From Chryseobacterium sediminis (GTDB lineage: Bacteria; Bacteroidota; Bacteroidia; Flavobacteriales; Weeksellaceae), in contig NZ_VUNZ01000005.1 in NCBI RefSeq assembly GCF_008386505.1, positions 124,001-188,000 of the forward strand: a stretch of 64,000 nt of DNA, in the 5' to 3' direction. Shown one piece after another: positions 1-8,944 of this stretch. A program made the translations under genes and the position numbers. The notes beneath the pieces are model-generated. The model was not told where the DNA came from. It saw only the letters and a list, made by a program, of their open reading frames with translations, and made no database searches. Position 1 is the first letter of the stretch. Every line of letters begins with the position of its first letter.

Positions 1-432
1 GATTCTTTAAAACTCACTTTTATTTTGATGATAGGTTTTGTACTGGGAATCATTATTATACCCGCTCAGGTTTACGAGATGATCTTCGGAAAAGAGTTCA
101 GGGACACCAAAGAAATAATGCTTCTTTTATCTCCGGGAATTTTTGCTATTGCAGTAAGTGATATGGTAGGACATTACTTTTCAGGAATGAGAGATTTAAA
201 GATTCTCAATATAAAATCTATTGTAGGACTGGTGGTTACGGTGGTATTTTCTTTCATTGCCATACCAAAATGGGGAATTTTAGGTGCTTGTATTGCCACT
301 ACATCATCCTATTTTGTTTCATCTTTCCTTTTATTCAGAAAATTTTACGCTTCTACTCCCTTTAGTTTGAAAGACTATATGGTCTCAAAAGAAGAATTAC
401 AGCTTTTAAAAGATAAATTTTTGAAGAAATAA
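1..432 (+). CDS. Polysaccharide flippase (MOP/Wzx-like), C-terminal part
   Basis: The reading frame is open from the first base, so this is the last 143 residues of a longer gene whose start lies outside the window. The fragment has three or four hydrophobic segments, around residues 9-25, 37-55, 70-90 and 96-112, and a short lysine-rich cytoplasmic tail. The pattern and the phrase FGKEFRDTKEIMLLLSPGIF resemble the C-terminal half of oligosaccharide flippases, which move lipid-linked sugar units across the inner membrane. An asparagine synthase follows 66 nt downstream, a common partner in surface polysaccharide loci. The exact substrate cannot be told from this fragment, and the family call rests on hydrophobicity and overall look. 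Confidence 0.65.
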   Translation, partial: DSLKLTFILMIGFVLGIIIIPAQVYEMIFGKEFRDTKEIMLLLSPGIFAIAVSDMVGHYFSGMRDLKILNIKSIVGLVVTVVFSFIAIPKWGILGACIATTSSYFVSSFLLFRKFYASTPFSLKDYMVSKEELQLLKDKFLKK

Positions 433-498
433 TTTATTCTCTTCACATACAGAAAACAAAGTCATTTTCCTATTTTTACAAATCTATTAAGTCATATT

Positions 499-2397
499 AT
501 GTGCGGAATCAGCGGTTATTATTCATTTCATAAAAGTATTTCCTCTACAAATATTCTGGAAATGAATCAGGTAATCAAACATCGCGGGCCGGATGATGAA
601 GGATTCTGGCTGTATGATAACGAACACGGAATTTCTTTTTCAGGAAATGATTCTACCCCGAAAATTAAAGAACAGTTTCCGGTTTTACAGGAAAGAAGCT
701 CTGATATTGCCTTGGGCTTCCGCAGACTATCCATTGTCGATCTTTCCGAAAAAGGGCATCAGCCTATGCTTTCAGAGAATGAACAGATTATTATTACTTT
801 TAACGGGGAGATTTATAATTTTAAAAAATTAAGACAAGAGCTTGAGTCTTTAGGCCATTCTTTCCGAAGCAATTCCGATACTGAAGTTATCCTCAAGGGG
901 TATCAGGAGTGGAGAAATTCAATCTTTGCTAAGCTGGACGGAATGTTTGCAATCTGTATTGTGGATCTTACCAGTAAAAAACTTACACTTGCAAGAGATA
1001 GAGTAGGGATGAAACCGCTCTTTTACTACCAAAGTGAAGAGGCATTGGTTTGGGCATCAGAAATAAAAGCGCTGTTGAAAAATGAATTTGTAAAGCCTGA
1101 AATCAACTGGAATGGTGTTTATACCAATTTTCTTTTTCAAACAACATTGGCTCCGCAAACCTGCTTTCAGGATATTTTATCGCTGGAACCAGCTTCTTTT
1201 ATGACCATTGATTTATTGAATCAAAAAATGACCAAAGAAAAATTCTGGACACTGCCTTCACCGTCTGAGAAAAATGTTTCTGAAGAAGAAGCTGTAAGGA
1301 AAATCGATCAATTACTTTCTGAAAGTATATCCGAACAATTATATGCAGATGTTCCTGTAGCAGTGATGATGAGTGGTGGAATAGATTCTACGTTAATTGC
1401 TTCAAAATCAAAATCTTTCAACCCAAATATCAATACATACACGATATCTTATCCTTTTTCTGATGAAGAAGTAAAAAATGCATCTCTGGCTGCCAGACAT
1501 TTTGGGGTTTCGCATGAAATAAAAGAAGTGAGTGATGATGAAGCGCTGGAACAGCTTAAAGAAAATATTCAGCATTTTGAAGAACCTTACAGCAGTTTTG
1601 AAGTACTGATTAATGCTGCAAAATATGCACATGATAAAGACTTTAAAGTGGTCTTAAGCGGAAATGGTGCCGATGAACTTTTTGCCGGTTATTCCCATAC
1701 GCTGAAGCTAAACAGATGGCTGCTGATGAAGAATTTTAATTTTGTAAAACCTTTTATTTTCACAAAAGATAAATTTTCACAACGGGTAAAAAACTATTTC
1801 TCTCAGGATAATATGTTTGATTTTTTCAGACAAAGCCAGATCAGTATGATGCCTTTGGAAGTTAAAAATCTTTTACATCCTTCCGTTTTTAAAAATATTA
1901 ATACTGATTTGTCCGGTTACCATGCCTCTGAATCAAAAAGCTATTCCGGATATTTTGAATATGACATGAAATATTCCCTGTCTTCCCATCATGTCTTCCG
2001 GGATGATCTGAGTGCGATGAAATATAGTGTAGAATTTCGCTATCCATACCTTAGCAACAGCCTGATCAATTATGTAGCTTCATTGCCTGAACATATTAGA
2101 TTTAATGGAGTTCAGAATAAACCATTACTGCGTAAAACCGCTGAAAAACATCTTCCTGAATCAGTTTTGAATATGCCTAAGAAAGGATTTTCTTTTCCGG
2201 TTCATTACTTCATTAAAAATGAAAAAAGAATAAGAGATTTCATTGTTGAAAATCTTAATAGTTTAAAAAAGAGAAATTTCTTCAATGCTGCAGTCATTGA
2301 TGAGTGGTGGAATCATCTGGAACATGAGTATGACTGGGTGAAAATATGGCAGCTGGTTACTTTTGAGCTGTGGTATCAGAAATATTTTGAAAAATAA
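499..2397 (+). CDS. asnB: Asparagine synthase, glutamine-hydrolysing
   Basis: A 632-residue class II glutamine amidotransferase fused to an ATP-dependent asparagine synthase domain. The start is fixed by the catalytic cysteine, which must be residue 2 (MCGISGYYS) once the initiator Met is removed. HRGPDDEG at 28-35 and FNGEIYNF at 101-108 line the glutaminase site; SGGIDST at 292-298 is the pyrophosphate-binding loop of the synthase half. Known family role: glutamine amide transfer to an acid substrate. The length fits AsnB. Because it follows a flippase gene it may serve surface polysaccharide synthesis rather than general asparagine supply, as asnB-like genes in such loci often do; the sequence alone does not decide this. 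Confidence 0.93.
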   Translation: MCGISGYYSFHKSISSTNILEMNQVIKHRGPDDEGFWLYDNEHGISFSGNDSTPKIKEQFPVLQERSSDIALGFRRLSIVDLSEKGHQPMLSENEQIIITFNGEIYNFKKLRQELESLGHSFRSNSDTEVILKGYQEWRNSIFAKLDGMFAICIVDLTSKKLTLARDRVGMKPLFYYQSEEALVWASEIKALLKNEFVKPEINWNGVYTNFLFQTTLAPQTCFQDILSLEPASFMTIDLLNQKMTKEKFWTLPSPSEKNVSEEEAVRKIDQLLSESISEQLYADVPVAVMMSGGIDSTLIASKSKSFNPNINTYTISYPFSDEEVKNASLAARHFGVSHEIKEVSDDEALEQLKENIQHFEEPYSSFEVLINAAKYAHDKDFKVVLSGNGADELFAGYSHTLKLNRWLLMKNFNFVKPFIFTKDKFSQRVKNYFSQDNMFDFFRQSQISMMPLEVKNLLHPSVFKNINTDLSGYHASESKSYSGYFEYDMKYSLSSHHVFRDDLSAMKYSVEFRYPYLSNSLINYVASLPEHIRFNGVQNKPLLRKTAEKHLPESVLNMPKKGFSFPVHYFIKNEKRIRDFIVENLNSLKKRNFFNAAVIDEWWNHLEHEYDWVKIWQLVTFELWYQKYFEK

Positions 2398-2422
2398 AGA
2401 AGCAGCCTAAAGATTAATATTT

Positions 2423-2430
2423 TACCTTTG
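2423..2430 (+). promoter_or_regulatory. Flavobacterial -7 box for the 2436 lipoprotein gene
   Basis: TACCTTTG matches TAnnTTTG. Only 5 nt separate it from the ATG at 2436, so the transcript would start at or next to the start codon. No TTG lies 17-23 nt upstream, so the promoter is supported by one box only. Confidence 0.45.
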
Positions 2431-2435
2431 TATTT

Positions 2436-2954
2436 ATGATGAAATATTTTTGGGGCATACTTGTTGTGGTTTTTGCATTGGTAAGTTGTAAAAGTGATGA
2501 TGATTCTTTGCAGAGAATAGATCAGGTACTTAATGTCTATATGAAAAACAGTGCTGGTCAGGACCTTCTGAACAGTAAAAAAAACGGATCTTATACCGGC
2601 TTTTCCGTAAACGATATTTTTGGAACTAAAGATATTGCTCCGGTAAGTATTTCATTGAGAATGACAACAGATTCTCTGTTTTATATGGAATATCTGGCAG
2701 GGGCAAAAAGAAGAAGACTGGATTCTATTAGCCCAGATCAACCAGGTACAGGAACTTCTTACCATTCCAAAATGCAGATTACATATACAAAGAGTACTAA
2801 TGCAAGTGATAATGTAATTGATACTTTAGAAATTCAATATCGTAACACACCAACGGTATTTCAGGTTTCAAAAGTTTTGTATAACAAAGTTCAGGTATTT
2901 TCAAAAGATGCTGATGCACCAACTTCGATAAATACCGTTACGATCACAAAATAA
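2436..2954 (+). CDS. Small lipoprotein, function unknown
   Basis: 172 residues with a type II signal peptide: a hydrophobic stretch at about 4-16 followed by a lipobox ending at Cys19 (VSCKSDD). The acidic residues right after the Cys are typical of lipidated flavobacterial proteins. The mature part is polar with alternating beta-like segments and no motif I recognise. Two Met codons are adjacent at 2436 and 2439, and either could be used. The gene stands alone between asnB and serS, both on the same strand. Its -7 box is only 5 nt from the ATG (see findings). Confidence 0.8.
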   Translation: MMKYFWGILVVVFALVSCKSDDDSLQRIDQVLNVYMKNSAGQDLLNSKKNGSYTGFSVNDIFGTKDIAPVSISLRMTTDSLFYMEYLAGAKRRRLDSISPDQPGTGTSYHSKMQITYTKSTNASDNVIDTLEIQYRNTPTVFQVSKVLYNKVQVFSKDADAPTSINTVTITK

Positions 2955-2958
2955 TTTT

Positions 2959-2966
2959 TAAATTTG
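2959..2966 (+). promoter_or_regulatory. Possible -7 box for serS
   Basis: TAAATTTG matches the TAnnTTTG consensus 54 nt upstream of the serS ATG. No TTG is found at 17-23 nt upstream, so this is a single-box prediction. Confidence 0.4.
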
Positions 2967-3020
2967 TACAATTGTTAGCTTATTATGAGCTAAACATCTA
3001 ATATTTAACATCTAAATAAA

Positions 3021-4289
3021 ATGTTACAAGTCAATTTTTTGCGCGACAATAAAGAACGCGTTTTAGAAGGTCTTAAGAAAAGACAATTCAAAAATCTTGA
3101 GTTGGTAGACGAGGCTATCGCTGCCGACGACGAAAGAAAAAGAATCCAGTTTGAACTAGATTCCCAACTATCCGAAATCAACAAAATTTCGAAAGAAATC
3201 GGGCTTTTGATGAAAGAGGGGAGAAAAGAAGAAGCGGAATCTGCAAAATCTAAAACAGCACAATACAAAGAGTCGAGTTCAGAATTGAAATCCCAGTTAG
3301 AAGTTAAGGAAGAAGATTTACTGAATATTCTGTACCAGCTTCCAAACATTCCAAATGAATTGGTAAAAAGCGGAGCTTCTGCTGATGATAATGAAATGAT
3401 TTTCCAGTCTCATCCGGTAGAAGGTCTTGGTGAAGGAGCTATTCCTCACTGGGAACTGGCTAAGAAATATAACCTTATTGATTTTGAATTAGGGGTTAAA
3501 ATTGCTGGAGCAGGTTTTCCGGTTTATTTAGGAAAAGGAGCAAGATTACAGAGAGCTTTGGTTCAGTATTTCTTAGATAAAAACGTAGAAAAAGGATATA
3601 CAGAAGTAAATCCTCCTCACGTTGTGAATGAAGCATCCGGATTTGGAACCGGGCAGCTGCCTGACAAAGAAGGACAGATGTATTATATCAACGAAGATAA
3701 ATTATATTTGATTCCTACAGCTGAAGTTCCTGTAACGAATCTTTACCGTGATGTATTGCTTGACGAGAAAGATCTTCCAATCAAAAATACGGCATTTTCT
3801 CAGTGCTATAGAAGAGAAGCGGGTAGCTATGGCGCTCACGTAAGAGGATTGAACCGTCTTCACCAATTTGAAAAAGTAGAAATCGTAAGAATTGAAAAAC
3901 CTGAAAATTCTTATGCTGTTTTAGAAGAAATGGTAGAGCATATCAAAGAAATTCTTACAGATCTTGAACTTCCATTCAGAGTACTAAGACTTTGTGGTGG
4001 TGATACTGGTTTTGCGTCTGCTATGACATATGACTTTGAGGTATGGAGTGCAGCACAGGAAATGTGGCTTGAAGTAAGCTCCGTTTCTAATTTTGAGACA
4101 TTCCAGGCGAACAGATTGAAATGCCGTTACAAAGGAGATGGCAAATCTCAATTGGTTCACACCCTGAACGGATCTGCAATGGCGCTACCAAGAATTATGG
4201 CAGCATTGCTTGAAAACAACCAGACAGAGGAAGGTATCAAGCTTCCTAAGAAAATCGCAGAATATGCCAGGTTTGATGTAATCAACTAA
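3021..4289 (+). CDS. serS: Serine--tRNA ligase
   Basis: 422 residues, the usual length for a class II seryl-tRNA synthetase. The first 100 or so residues are rich in Lys and Glu with heptad character, matching the long antiparallel coiled-coil arm that holds the tRNA-Ser extra arm. The catalytic core follows: motif 2 around FSQCYRREAGSYG and motif 3 around NGSAMALPRIMAALLENN near the C terminus. It charges tRNA-Ser with serine in the cytoplasm. The start MLQVNFLRDNKE is the standard N terminus for this family. The gene is monocistronic and ends at a strong shared hairpin at 4318-4342. Confidence 0.97.
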   Translation: MLQVNFLRDNKERVLEGLKKRQFKNLELVDEAIAADDERKRIQFELDSQLSEINKISKEIGLLMKEGRKEEAESAKSKTAQYKESSSELKSQLEVKEEDLLNILYQLPNIPNELVKSGASADDNEMIFQSHPVEGLGEGAIPHWELAKKYNLIDFELGVKIAGAGFPVYLGKGARLQRALVQYFLDKNVEKGYTEVNPPHVVNEASGFGTGQLPDKEGQMYYINEDKLYLIPTAEVPVTNLYRDVLLDEKDLPIKNTAFSQCYRREAGSYGAHVRGLNRLHQFEKVEIVRIEKPENSYAVLEEMVEHIKEILTDLELPFRVLRLCGGDTGFASAMTYDFEVWSAAQEMWLEVSSVSNFETFQANRLKCRYKGDGKSQLVHTLNGSAMALPRIMAALLENNQTEEGIKLPKKIAEYARFDVIN

Positions 4290-4317
4290 ATTAATCAATT
4301 AATTTAGCATACAATAA

Positions 4318-4342
4318 AAACCCACCGGATCTCGGTGGGTTT
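4318..4342. terminator. Bidirectional terminator between serS and a lipoprotein gene
   Basis: A perfect 10-bp stem (AAACCCACCG / CGGTGGGTTT) with a GATCT loop lies between two convergent genes. T-rich sequence follows on the plus strand (TTTGTTTTATT) and the minus-strand readout also runs into a short U-rich stretch. Confidence 0.9.
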
Positions 4343-4345
4343 GTT

Positions 4346-5083
4346 TTATTCTGTAACGATGATGATCTTTTTATCCGCGTTTTTGAGTTTTATATCCTTA
4401 TCATAAATGGCTTTCAGATCATATTCTATTCTTATTGAGTGATCATCAATCTGTTTCAGCCAGTCATGTTTCCCGGAAATTGATTTAATAGGACTTTCAA
4501 ATTTTATCGTAGTTCCTATGTTTTTGAAAAACATGATCATCATGCCGCCTATCTTTTCAGCTTCTTCCTTTGAACTTTTTGTCCTGATGGCTTCTTCAAT
4601 ACTTTTAAGATTAAAATTATCTGTATTGATCGTTAAGGCTTTTCCATCCCAATTATTGTAAATGTTCTGATCAAAAGGCAGCTTTTCAGTTTTTGTGAAA
4701 TTTTTCAGCGCCTGATAATCTTCCGGGGCAAAATGCTCCATTTTAAAAGAAAACCCTGCCAGTTTTTGATCTTCTTTGGTTGACTTCATGAAGATCTTTT
4801 TCATAATTCTGATGGAATCCGGATTTTCCGTTTTTAGTTTTCCTTCCTGTTTGGCAAGATCGTACATACTTGTCCAGCTAGTTGGCAGTCTATCCATCTC
4901 TCCGAATTCTTTCTGCTTCAGTGAGTCTGGTGTCATGGCCATCATTTCTGTCATAAACTCTTTCGTATCAATATCAGTTATGGTAGTAGAAGCAGCATCT
5001 TTATGATAAATAATTTCAGAATTTACACTACAGGATTGTAATATAAAAAGGCTTATCAGAAATATGACAAAGGATTTCTTCAT
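4346..5083 (-). CDS. Lipoprotein, function unknown
   Basis: 245 residues beginning with a clear type II signal peptide (hydrophobic 4-15, lipobox LQSC with Cys at about 18). The remainder is polar, with a Lys-rich helical middle and beta-like C-terminal part ending in IIIVTE. I recognise no catalytic motif or named domain. It lies on the minus strand 18 nt downstream of the TauE/SafE-like gene and could be the last gene of the ccoGH run, but its product has no obvious link to oxidase assembly. It shares a terminator with serS. Confidence 0.75.
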   Translation of the reverse strand: MKKSFVIFLISLFILQSCSVNSEIIYHKDAASTTITDIDTKEFMTEMMAMTPDSLKQKEFGEMDRLPTSWTSMYDLAKQEGKLKTENPDSIRIMKKIFMKSTKEDQKLAGFSFKMEHFAPEDYQALKNFTKTEKLPFDQNIYNNWDGKALTINTDNFNLKSIEEAIRTKSSKEEAEKIGGMMIMFFKNIGTTIKFESPIKSISGKHDWLKQIDDHSIRIEYDLKAIYDKDIKLKNADKKIIIVTE

Positions 5084-5101
5084 GGTTTATTTAAATACTA
5101 A

Positions 5102-5827
5102 TTAATGGCAGTTAACAGCCCCGTTGGGATCTTTGATGATTGTCATTGCTTCTGCTTTTGGAGAAACATAAGGAATTCCCAGCTCAAGACCTCTTAGAAT
5201 GAATAATCCTCCTAGAATAATCATAATGACTGGAACGGCTTTCAAAACCTTTACCCTGAATGCCTGATTCATGAGATTTCCGGCCAAAACAATGGCAAAC
5301 ATGAATGGAAGGGTTCCCAATCCAAATAAAGCCATATATAAAGCTCCCTGCCATATTCCTCCGCCGGCAAGACTTGCCGTAAGAGCCATGTAAACCATTC
5401 CGCAAGGTAAAAAGCCATTAAGAAGTCCTGTGGAAAATCTTGATCGGTAATCTGCTTTCTGAAGAAGTTTTCCTAGATTCATTTTTACACTATACAGAAA
5501 TTTGGACAGGAAGGGAATTTTTGATGCAAAATCTTTTCCGCCAAAGGAAAATACAGCCATGATAATCAGCAGGATTCCTGCAGTGATCGTCAAATATTTC
5601 TGGAAGCCTGCCATTTCAAATCCTTGCCCAATAATCCCAAGAAGCGCACCTAAAAACGAATAGGTAAAAACTCTTCCGAATTGATAGGTAAGGTTCTGAA
5701 GATAGAAATTGGCTGCCTGTTTTTTGGTTAATCCCATCGACAAGGCAATAGGACCGCACATTCCGATACAATGAAAACCGGAAGCAAAGCCTAAAGCAAT
5801 AGCCGATACAATAAGTCCTACTTCCAT
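5102..5827 (-). CDS. TauE/SafE-family (DsbD-like) membrane protein of the cbb3 cluster
   Basis: 241 residues with about six transmembrane segments. The N-terminal segment carries GFHCIGMCGPIALS, a Cys-containing motif typical of the subgroup annotated as sulfite exporter TauE/SafE or UreH/DsbD-like membrane protein. A second Cys-containing segment NGFLPCGMVYMALT starts near residue 136. In many bacteria members of this subgroup sit at the end of ccoGHIS operons and are thought to help copper or haem handling during cbb3 oxidase assembly; that role is inferred here from position. The start overlaps the end of ccoH by 10 nt, indicating translational coupling. Confidence 0.8.
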   Translation of the reverse strand: MEVGLIVSAIALGFASGFHCIGMCGPIALSMGLTKKQAANFYLQNLTYQFGRVFTYSFLGALLGIIGQGFEMAGFQKYLTITAGILLIIMAVFSFGGKDFASKIPFLSKFLYSVKMNLGKLLQKADYRSRFSTGLLNGFLPCGMVYMALTASLAGGGIWQGALYMALFGLGTLPFMFAIVLAGNLMNQAFRVKVLKAVPVIMIILGGLFILRGLELGIPYVSPKAEAMTIIKDPNGAVNCH

Positions 5828-6270
5828 ATCACATCATAATCCATTCTGTAGTCTGTTTTATCAGTTGTCCAACTCAGTCTTAGCGTATAATTACCCATTT
5901 TCAATACCTGTGAAGGTATGATGAAAGACTGGCTGGCATCAAGCTGTACAGATTTTTTGATATCTAAATTCTGGTCGTCGGTTCTGTTTAAAACAAATTT
6001 TACCGTAGTATTTGAGTTGTTATAATCTTTTGGAAAAGTAATTTTAATTCCTTTAGGATCCTGGCTGTAAACAGGTTTTACCGGTAATTCATCTGCTTTT
6101 TTCTTTGCATCAATGACATCCTGATATTTCAACTCCTCTTCATAATAATTATCCGTTACCATTTCAGAGTTTTTCTGTCCGTTTGGAAAGAGAAATAACA
6201 TAGATAATATAAAAACTATGAATGCAAGTAATGCAATTACAACACCGTGTCCCCAACTAAAGTTCTTCAT
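5818..6270 (-). CDS. ccoH: CcoH/FixH-like oxidase assembly protein
   Basis: 150 residues with one N-terminal membrane segment (about 9-28) and a periplasmic domain, the normal FixH/CcoH architecture. The region after the helix has the family look (NGQKNSEMVTDNYYEEELKYQ), and the domain ends with a predicted immunoglobulin-like beta fold. CcoH is required for stable assembly of cbb3 oxidase subunits in the inner membrane. It lies 10 nt after ccoG and overlaps the next gene by 10 nt, so the three are almost certainly one transcript. Confidence 0.88.
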   Translation of the reverse strand: MKNFSWGHGVVIALLAFIVFILSMLFLFPNGQKNSEMVTDNYYEEELKYQDVIDAKKKADELPVKPVYSQDPKGIKITFPKDYNNSNTTVKFVLNRTDDQNLDIKKSVQLDASQSFIIPSQVLKMGNYTLRLSWTTDKTDYRMDYDVIWK

Positions 6271-6280
6271 TTTTTTCTAA

Positions 6281-7735
6281 TTAAAATTGCAGTTTGAATG
6301 GCCCTTCAAAATAAGTCTGATATGAATCAATCAGTTTTCCTTTCATATCGTAAACGCCAATAGTAATATTCTGTTTAGAAAGTTTCATTTCTTCTTCAGG
6401 AAAGCTGATATTAATAGTCCCTTTAGAGATTTTATCTCGGTCTACTTGTATCTTGCTTGATGCACTGTAAGTGATTTCACCATGTGCCGGAGCAATTACT
6501 TTGATAGTAACGATTTTTTTGTCATTGGTCTTATTAAGGAAAGTATAATTATAAGTATTGGTAATTTTACCTTCTTTTACAAAGAATGTACTTCCTGCAG
6601 GTTTAATGAATTTAGCCTCCATTTCACCACGGCTGTACAGTAGATATCCTAAGAATCCTACAAGAAGGAATAAGAATATGCTAAATCCTTTCATTCTTCC
6701 TGTAAACTTAAATTGAGTTTCTTTTTCAATTTCGTTTTCAGATGCATAGCGGATCAAACCTTTTGGAAGTCCTACTTTTTCCATTACTTCATCACAGGCA
6801 TCTATACAGGCCGTACAGTTGATACATTCCAACTGTTGTCCGTCTCTGATATCAATTCCTGTAGGGCATACTACCACACACTGATGGCAGTCTATACAAT
6901 CTCCTTTGCCAGCAGCTTTACGGTCTTCACCTTTTCTCCATTTTGATCTGTTTTCCCCTCTTTTGAAATCATAGAAAACGTTGATCGTATCTTTATCAAT
7001 CAGTACCCCCTGAAGTCTTCCGTATGGGCATACTAATGTACAAACCTGCTCTCTGAACCATGCAAATACAAAGTAGAATGCAGCAGTAAGAAGAATCATT
7101 ACGATAAAATTGGTAGGATGTGTAAATGGTCCTTCACCAATGATCTTAAATACCTCTTCATAGCCTACGATGTACATAAACATAAAGTGGGTGATCACCA
7201 ATGAAATAATGATATAAACAGTCCATTTTAAGCTTCTTTTCCAGATCTTTTCACTGTTCCACTCCTGTCTGTCCAGCTTCATCTGCTTGTTTCTGTCACC
7301 TTCAATCAGATATTCTATTTTACGGAAGATAGATTCCATAAAAATTGTCTGAGGGCAAATCCACCCGCAGAAAATTCTTCCGAACGCAATCGTAAAAACA
7401 ATAATGAAGATTAAAGATGCAATAGCACCTAAAGTGAGGATAAAAAAGTCTTGTGGATAGAAAGGCTGTCCAAAGATGAAAAATTCTCTGTCTATGACAT
7501 TGAACAATAATAATGGATTGCCATTGATTTTGATGAATGGTAATGAGAAATAAATAATTAATAATAAATAGCTTACAATGTTTCTATAGTTGGTATATTT
7601 CCCTTTAGGCTTTCTTGGGAATACCCATCTTCTTTTTCCGGATTGCTCCATTGTCCCTATAGAATCTCTGTAAGTCTCAGGGTCCAGAACCTGTCCCTGT
7701 CCGCCGCGTACTTCTATTTCTTCTATGTCTGACAT
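6281..7735 (-). CDS. ccoG: Cytochrome c oxidase accessory protein CcoG/FixG
   Basis: 484 residues. The protein has several membrane segments and a polyferredoxin region: CGWICPQ (Cys123, Cys127) and CTLVCPYGR (Cys232, Cys236) in membrane-associated motifs, then two ferredoxin-type CxxCxxCxxxC clusters with Cys at 280, 283, 286, 290 and 304, 307, 310, 314. The C-terminal third is a beta-rich periplasmic domain. In characterised bacteria CcoG reduces Cu(II) to Cu(I) for insertion into the cbb3 oxidase. It heads a ccoG-ccoH-TauE-like run and is separated from ccoP by a hairpin at 7758-7807. Confidence 0.95.
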   Translation of the reverse strand: MSDIEEIEVRGGQGQVLDPETYRDSIGTMEQSGKRRWVFPRKPKGKYTNYRNIVSYLLLIIYFSLPFIKINGNPLLLFNVIDREFFIFGQPFYPQDFFILTLGAIASLIFIIVFTIAFGRIFCGWICPQTIFMESIFRKIEYLIEGDRNKQMKLDRQEWNSEKIWKRSLKWTVYIIISLVITHFMFMYIVGYEEVFKIIGEGPFTHPTNFIVMILLTAAFYFVFAWFREQVCTLVCPYGRLQGVLIDKDTINVFYDFKRGENRSKWRKGEDRKAAGKGDCIDCHQCVVVCPTGIDIRDGQQLECINCTACIDACDEVMEKVGLPKGLIRYASENEIEKETQFKFTGRMKGFSIFLFLLVGFLGYLLYSRGEMEAKFIKPAGSTFFVKEGKITNTYNYTFLNKTNDKKIVTIKVIAPAHGEITYSASSKIQVDRDKISKGTINISFPEEEMKLSKQNITIGVYDMKGKLIDSYQTYFEGPFKLQF

Positions 7736-7757
7736 ATGTAATAGGTTTTTAAAAAAG

Positions 7758-7807
7758 AAAAAACATAATTCGTTACTATTTTAATCTAATAACAAATTAT
7801 GTTTTTT
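7758..7807 (-). terminator. Hairpin between ccoP and ccoG
   Basis: An inverted repeat of 18 positions with one non-Watson-Crick pair: arms 7758-7775 and 7790-7807, loop 14 nt. In minus-strand RNA that position is a G-U wobble. A U-rich run follows on the minus strand. It is expected to stop or reduce transcription after ccoP. Confidence 0.75.
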
Positions 7808-7829
7808 CATATGTTTCTAATTTTTTAAA

Positions 7830-8711
7830 TTATTCTTTTTCCCAATGTGCTTCAGTTCCTTGAGGAGCTGCTCCTCCTTGAGCCTGAGTCACTGGTGGTT
7901 GCTCTTGATTGATGTGATATACATACGCTGCAATCTTCTCAATTTCTGCACCTGAAACTTCTCCGTTTTTACCGAACGCTCTCATCGCAGGGTTAGTAGG
8001 AGAACCATTCCAGTCCATATGGAATACGTTTTTGAATAACGTTTTCTCAGGCTGGTTGATCCAGTAGTTATCAGTAAGGTTTGGTCCGATACCTCCACTA
8101 CCGTCTTCTTTGTGACAAGATGCACAGTTTGTTTTGAATAATTCTTTACCTTCTGCAATGTTATCAGCTGAATACTTAGCTGTTTCAATTGTTACAGGAG
8201 GTTGAGATTTTTGATATTCTTCAATACTCGCTAACTGCTCTTTATATTCTTTTTCATATTCGCTTAACGGGTGAGCGAAGTCTGTGAAAGAGTATGCAGC
8301 AATATATACAATACAAAAAGCGGTCCCAAAGTAGAATAAACCTACCCACCATTTTGGTAATTGGTTATCCAGCTCCATGATTCCATCGAAACCATGGTCA
8401 ATAAGGATATCTTTTTCTTCAGAAGCAGATTGCTTTTTGAAAGCACTTTGATATAATCTTTTGAAAAAAGGTACTTTCTTTTCAGCTAAATAAGCTGCCT
8501 TCTCCTCCGGAGATAATTTCTTGAATTTGTTGTTCTCGATAAGGTCTCCAATAGCTCCATGAATATAAGCAAGGATACCAGCGATTACAACAGTTCCCCA
8601 GAAGTAAGGTGAAGAAAGGAACGCGTAGCTCTGTACAAATAAATAATAAAAAACTATTAAAAGTCCGATTATTATTAAGATGTTTATAACAACAGGTGTT
8701 CTTTGTTTCAT
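7830..8711 (-). CDS. ccoP: cbb3 oxidase diheme-type subunit III with a single haem site (CcoP)
   Basis: 293 residues. Two membrane segments near the N terminus (about 8-26 and 37-54) and one at 121-142 precede a periplasmic cytochrome c domain with CASCH at 196-200 and a likely axial Met243 in PAMRAFG. CcoP passes electrons from soluble donors to CcoO and CcoN. Classical proteobacterial CcoP has two haem c sites; only one CxxCH is present here, which as far as I know is common in Bacteroidota. The tail is rich in Gln and Ala. It follows ccoQ by 10 nt in the ccoS-NO-Q-P operon. Confidence 0.93.
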   Translation of the reverse strand: MKQRTPVVINILIIIGLLIVFYYLFVQSYAFLSSPYFWGTVVIAGILAYIHGAIGDLIENNKFKKLSPEEKAAYLAEKKVPFFKRLYQSAFKKQSASEEKDILIDHGFDGIMELDNQLPKWWVGLFYFGTAFCIVYIAAYSFTDFAHPLSEYEKEYKEQLASIEEYQKSQPPVTIETAKYSADNIAEGKELFKTNCASCHKEDGSGGIGPNLTDNYWINQPEKTLFKNVFHMDWNGSPTNPAMRAFGKNGEVSGAEIEKIAAYVYHINQEQPPVTQAQGGAAPQGTEAHWEKE

Positions 8712-8721
8712 AAAAAATAGT

Positions 8722-8922
8722 TTAATTTTTTAAATTAAAATCGTCATCTTCATCATCCCCAAGAGGTGCCTCTTCTTCTTCTTTGTAATATTTTTTAGGT
8801 CTGCTAAAAACATAGATTACCAAAGCGATGAAGAACAGCATAAAGAAAATCAGAGCCAGTGTCTGGTAGAAACCAGCATTTTCTGTATTGGATAATATAT
8901 CTTTAAAGTTCTGAGGAATCAT
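8722..8922 (-). CDS. ccoQ: cbb3 oxidase small subunit CcoQ
   Basis: 66 residues with one membrane helix (about 19-39), an aromatic-basic stop (FSRPKKYYKEEEE) and an acidic tail, the normal features of CcoQ. The family protein stabilises the cbb3 oxidase complex. It lies between ccoNO (22 nt upstream) and ccoP (10 nt downstream) on the same transcript, which supports the call more strongly than its short sequence does. Confidence 0.88.
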   Translation of the reverse strand: MIPQNFKDILSNTENAGFYQTLALIFFMLFFIALVIYVFSRPKKYYKEEEEAPLGDDEDDDFNLKN

Positions 8923-8944
8923 AGTATGAGCCTTTTAATGTTTT

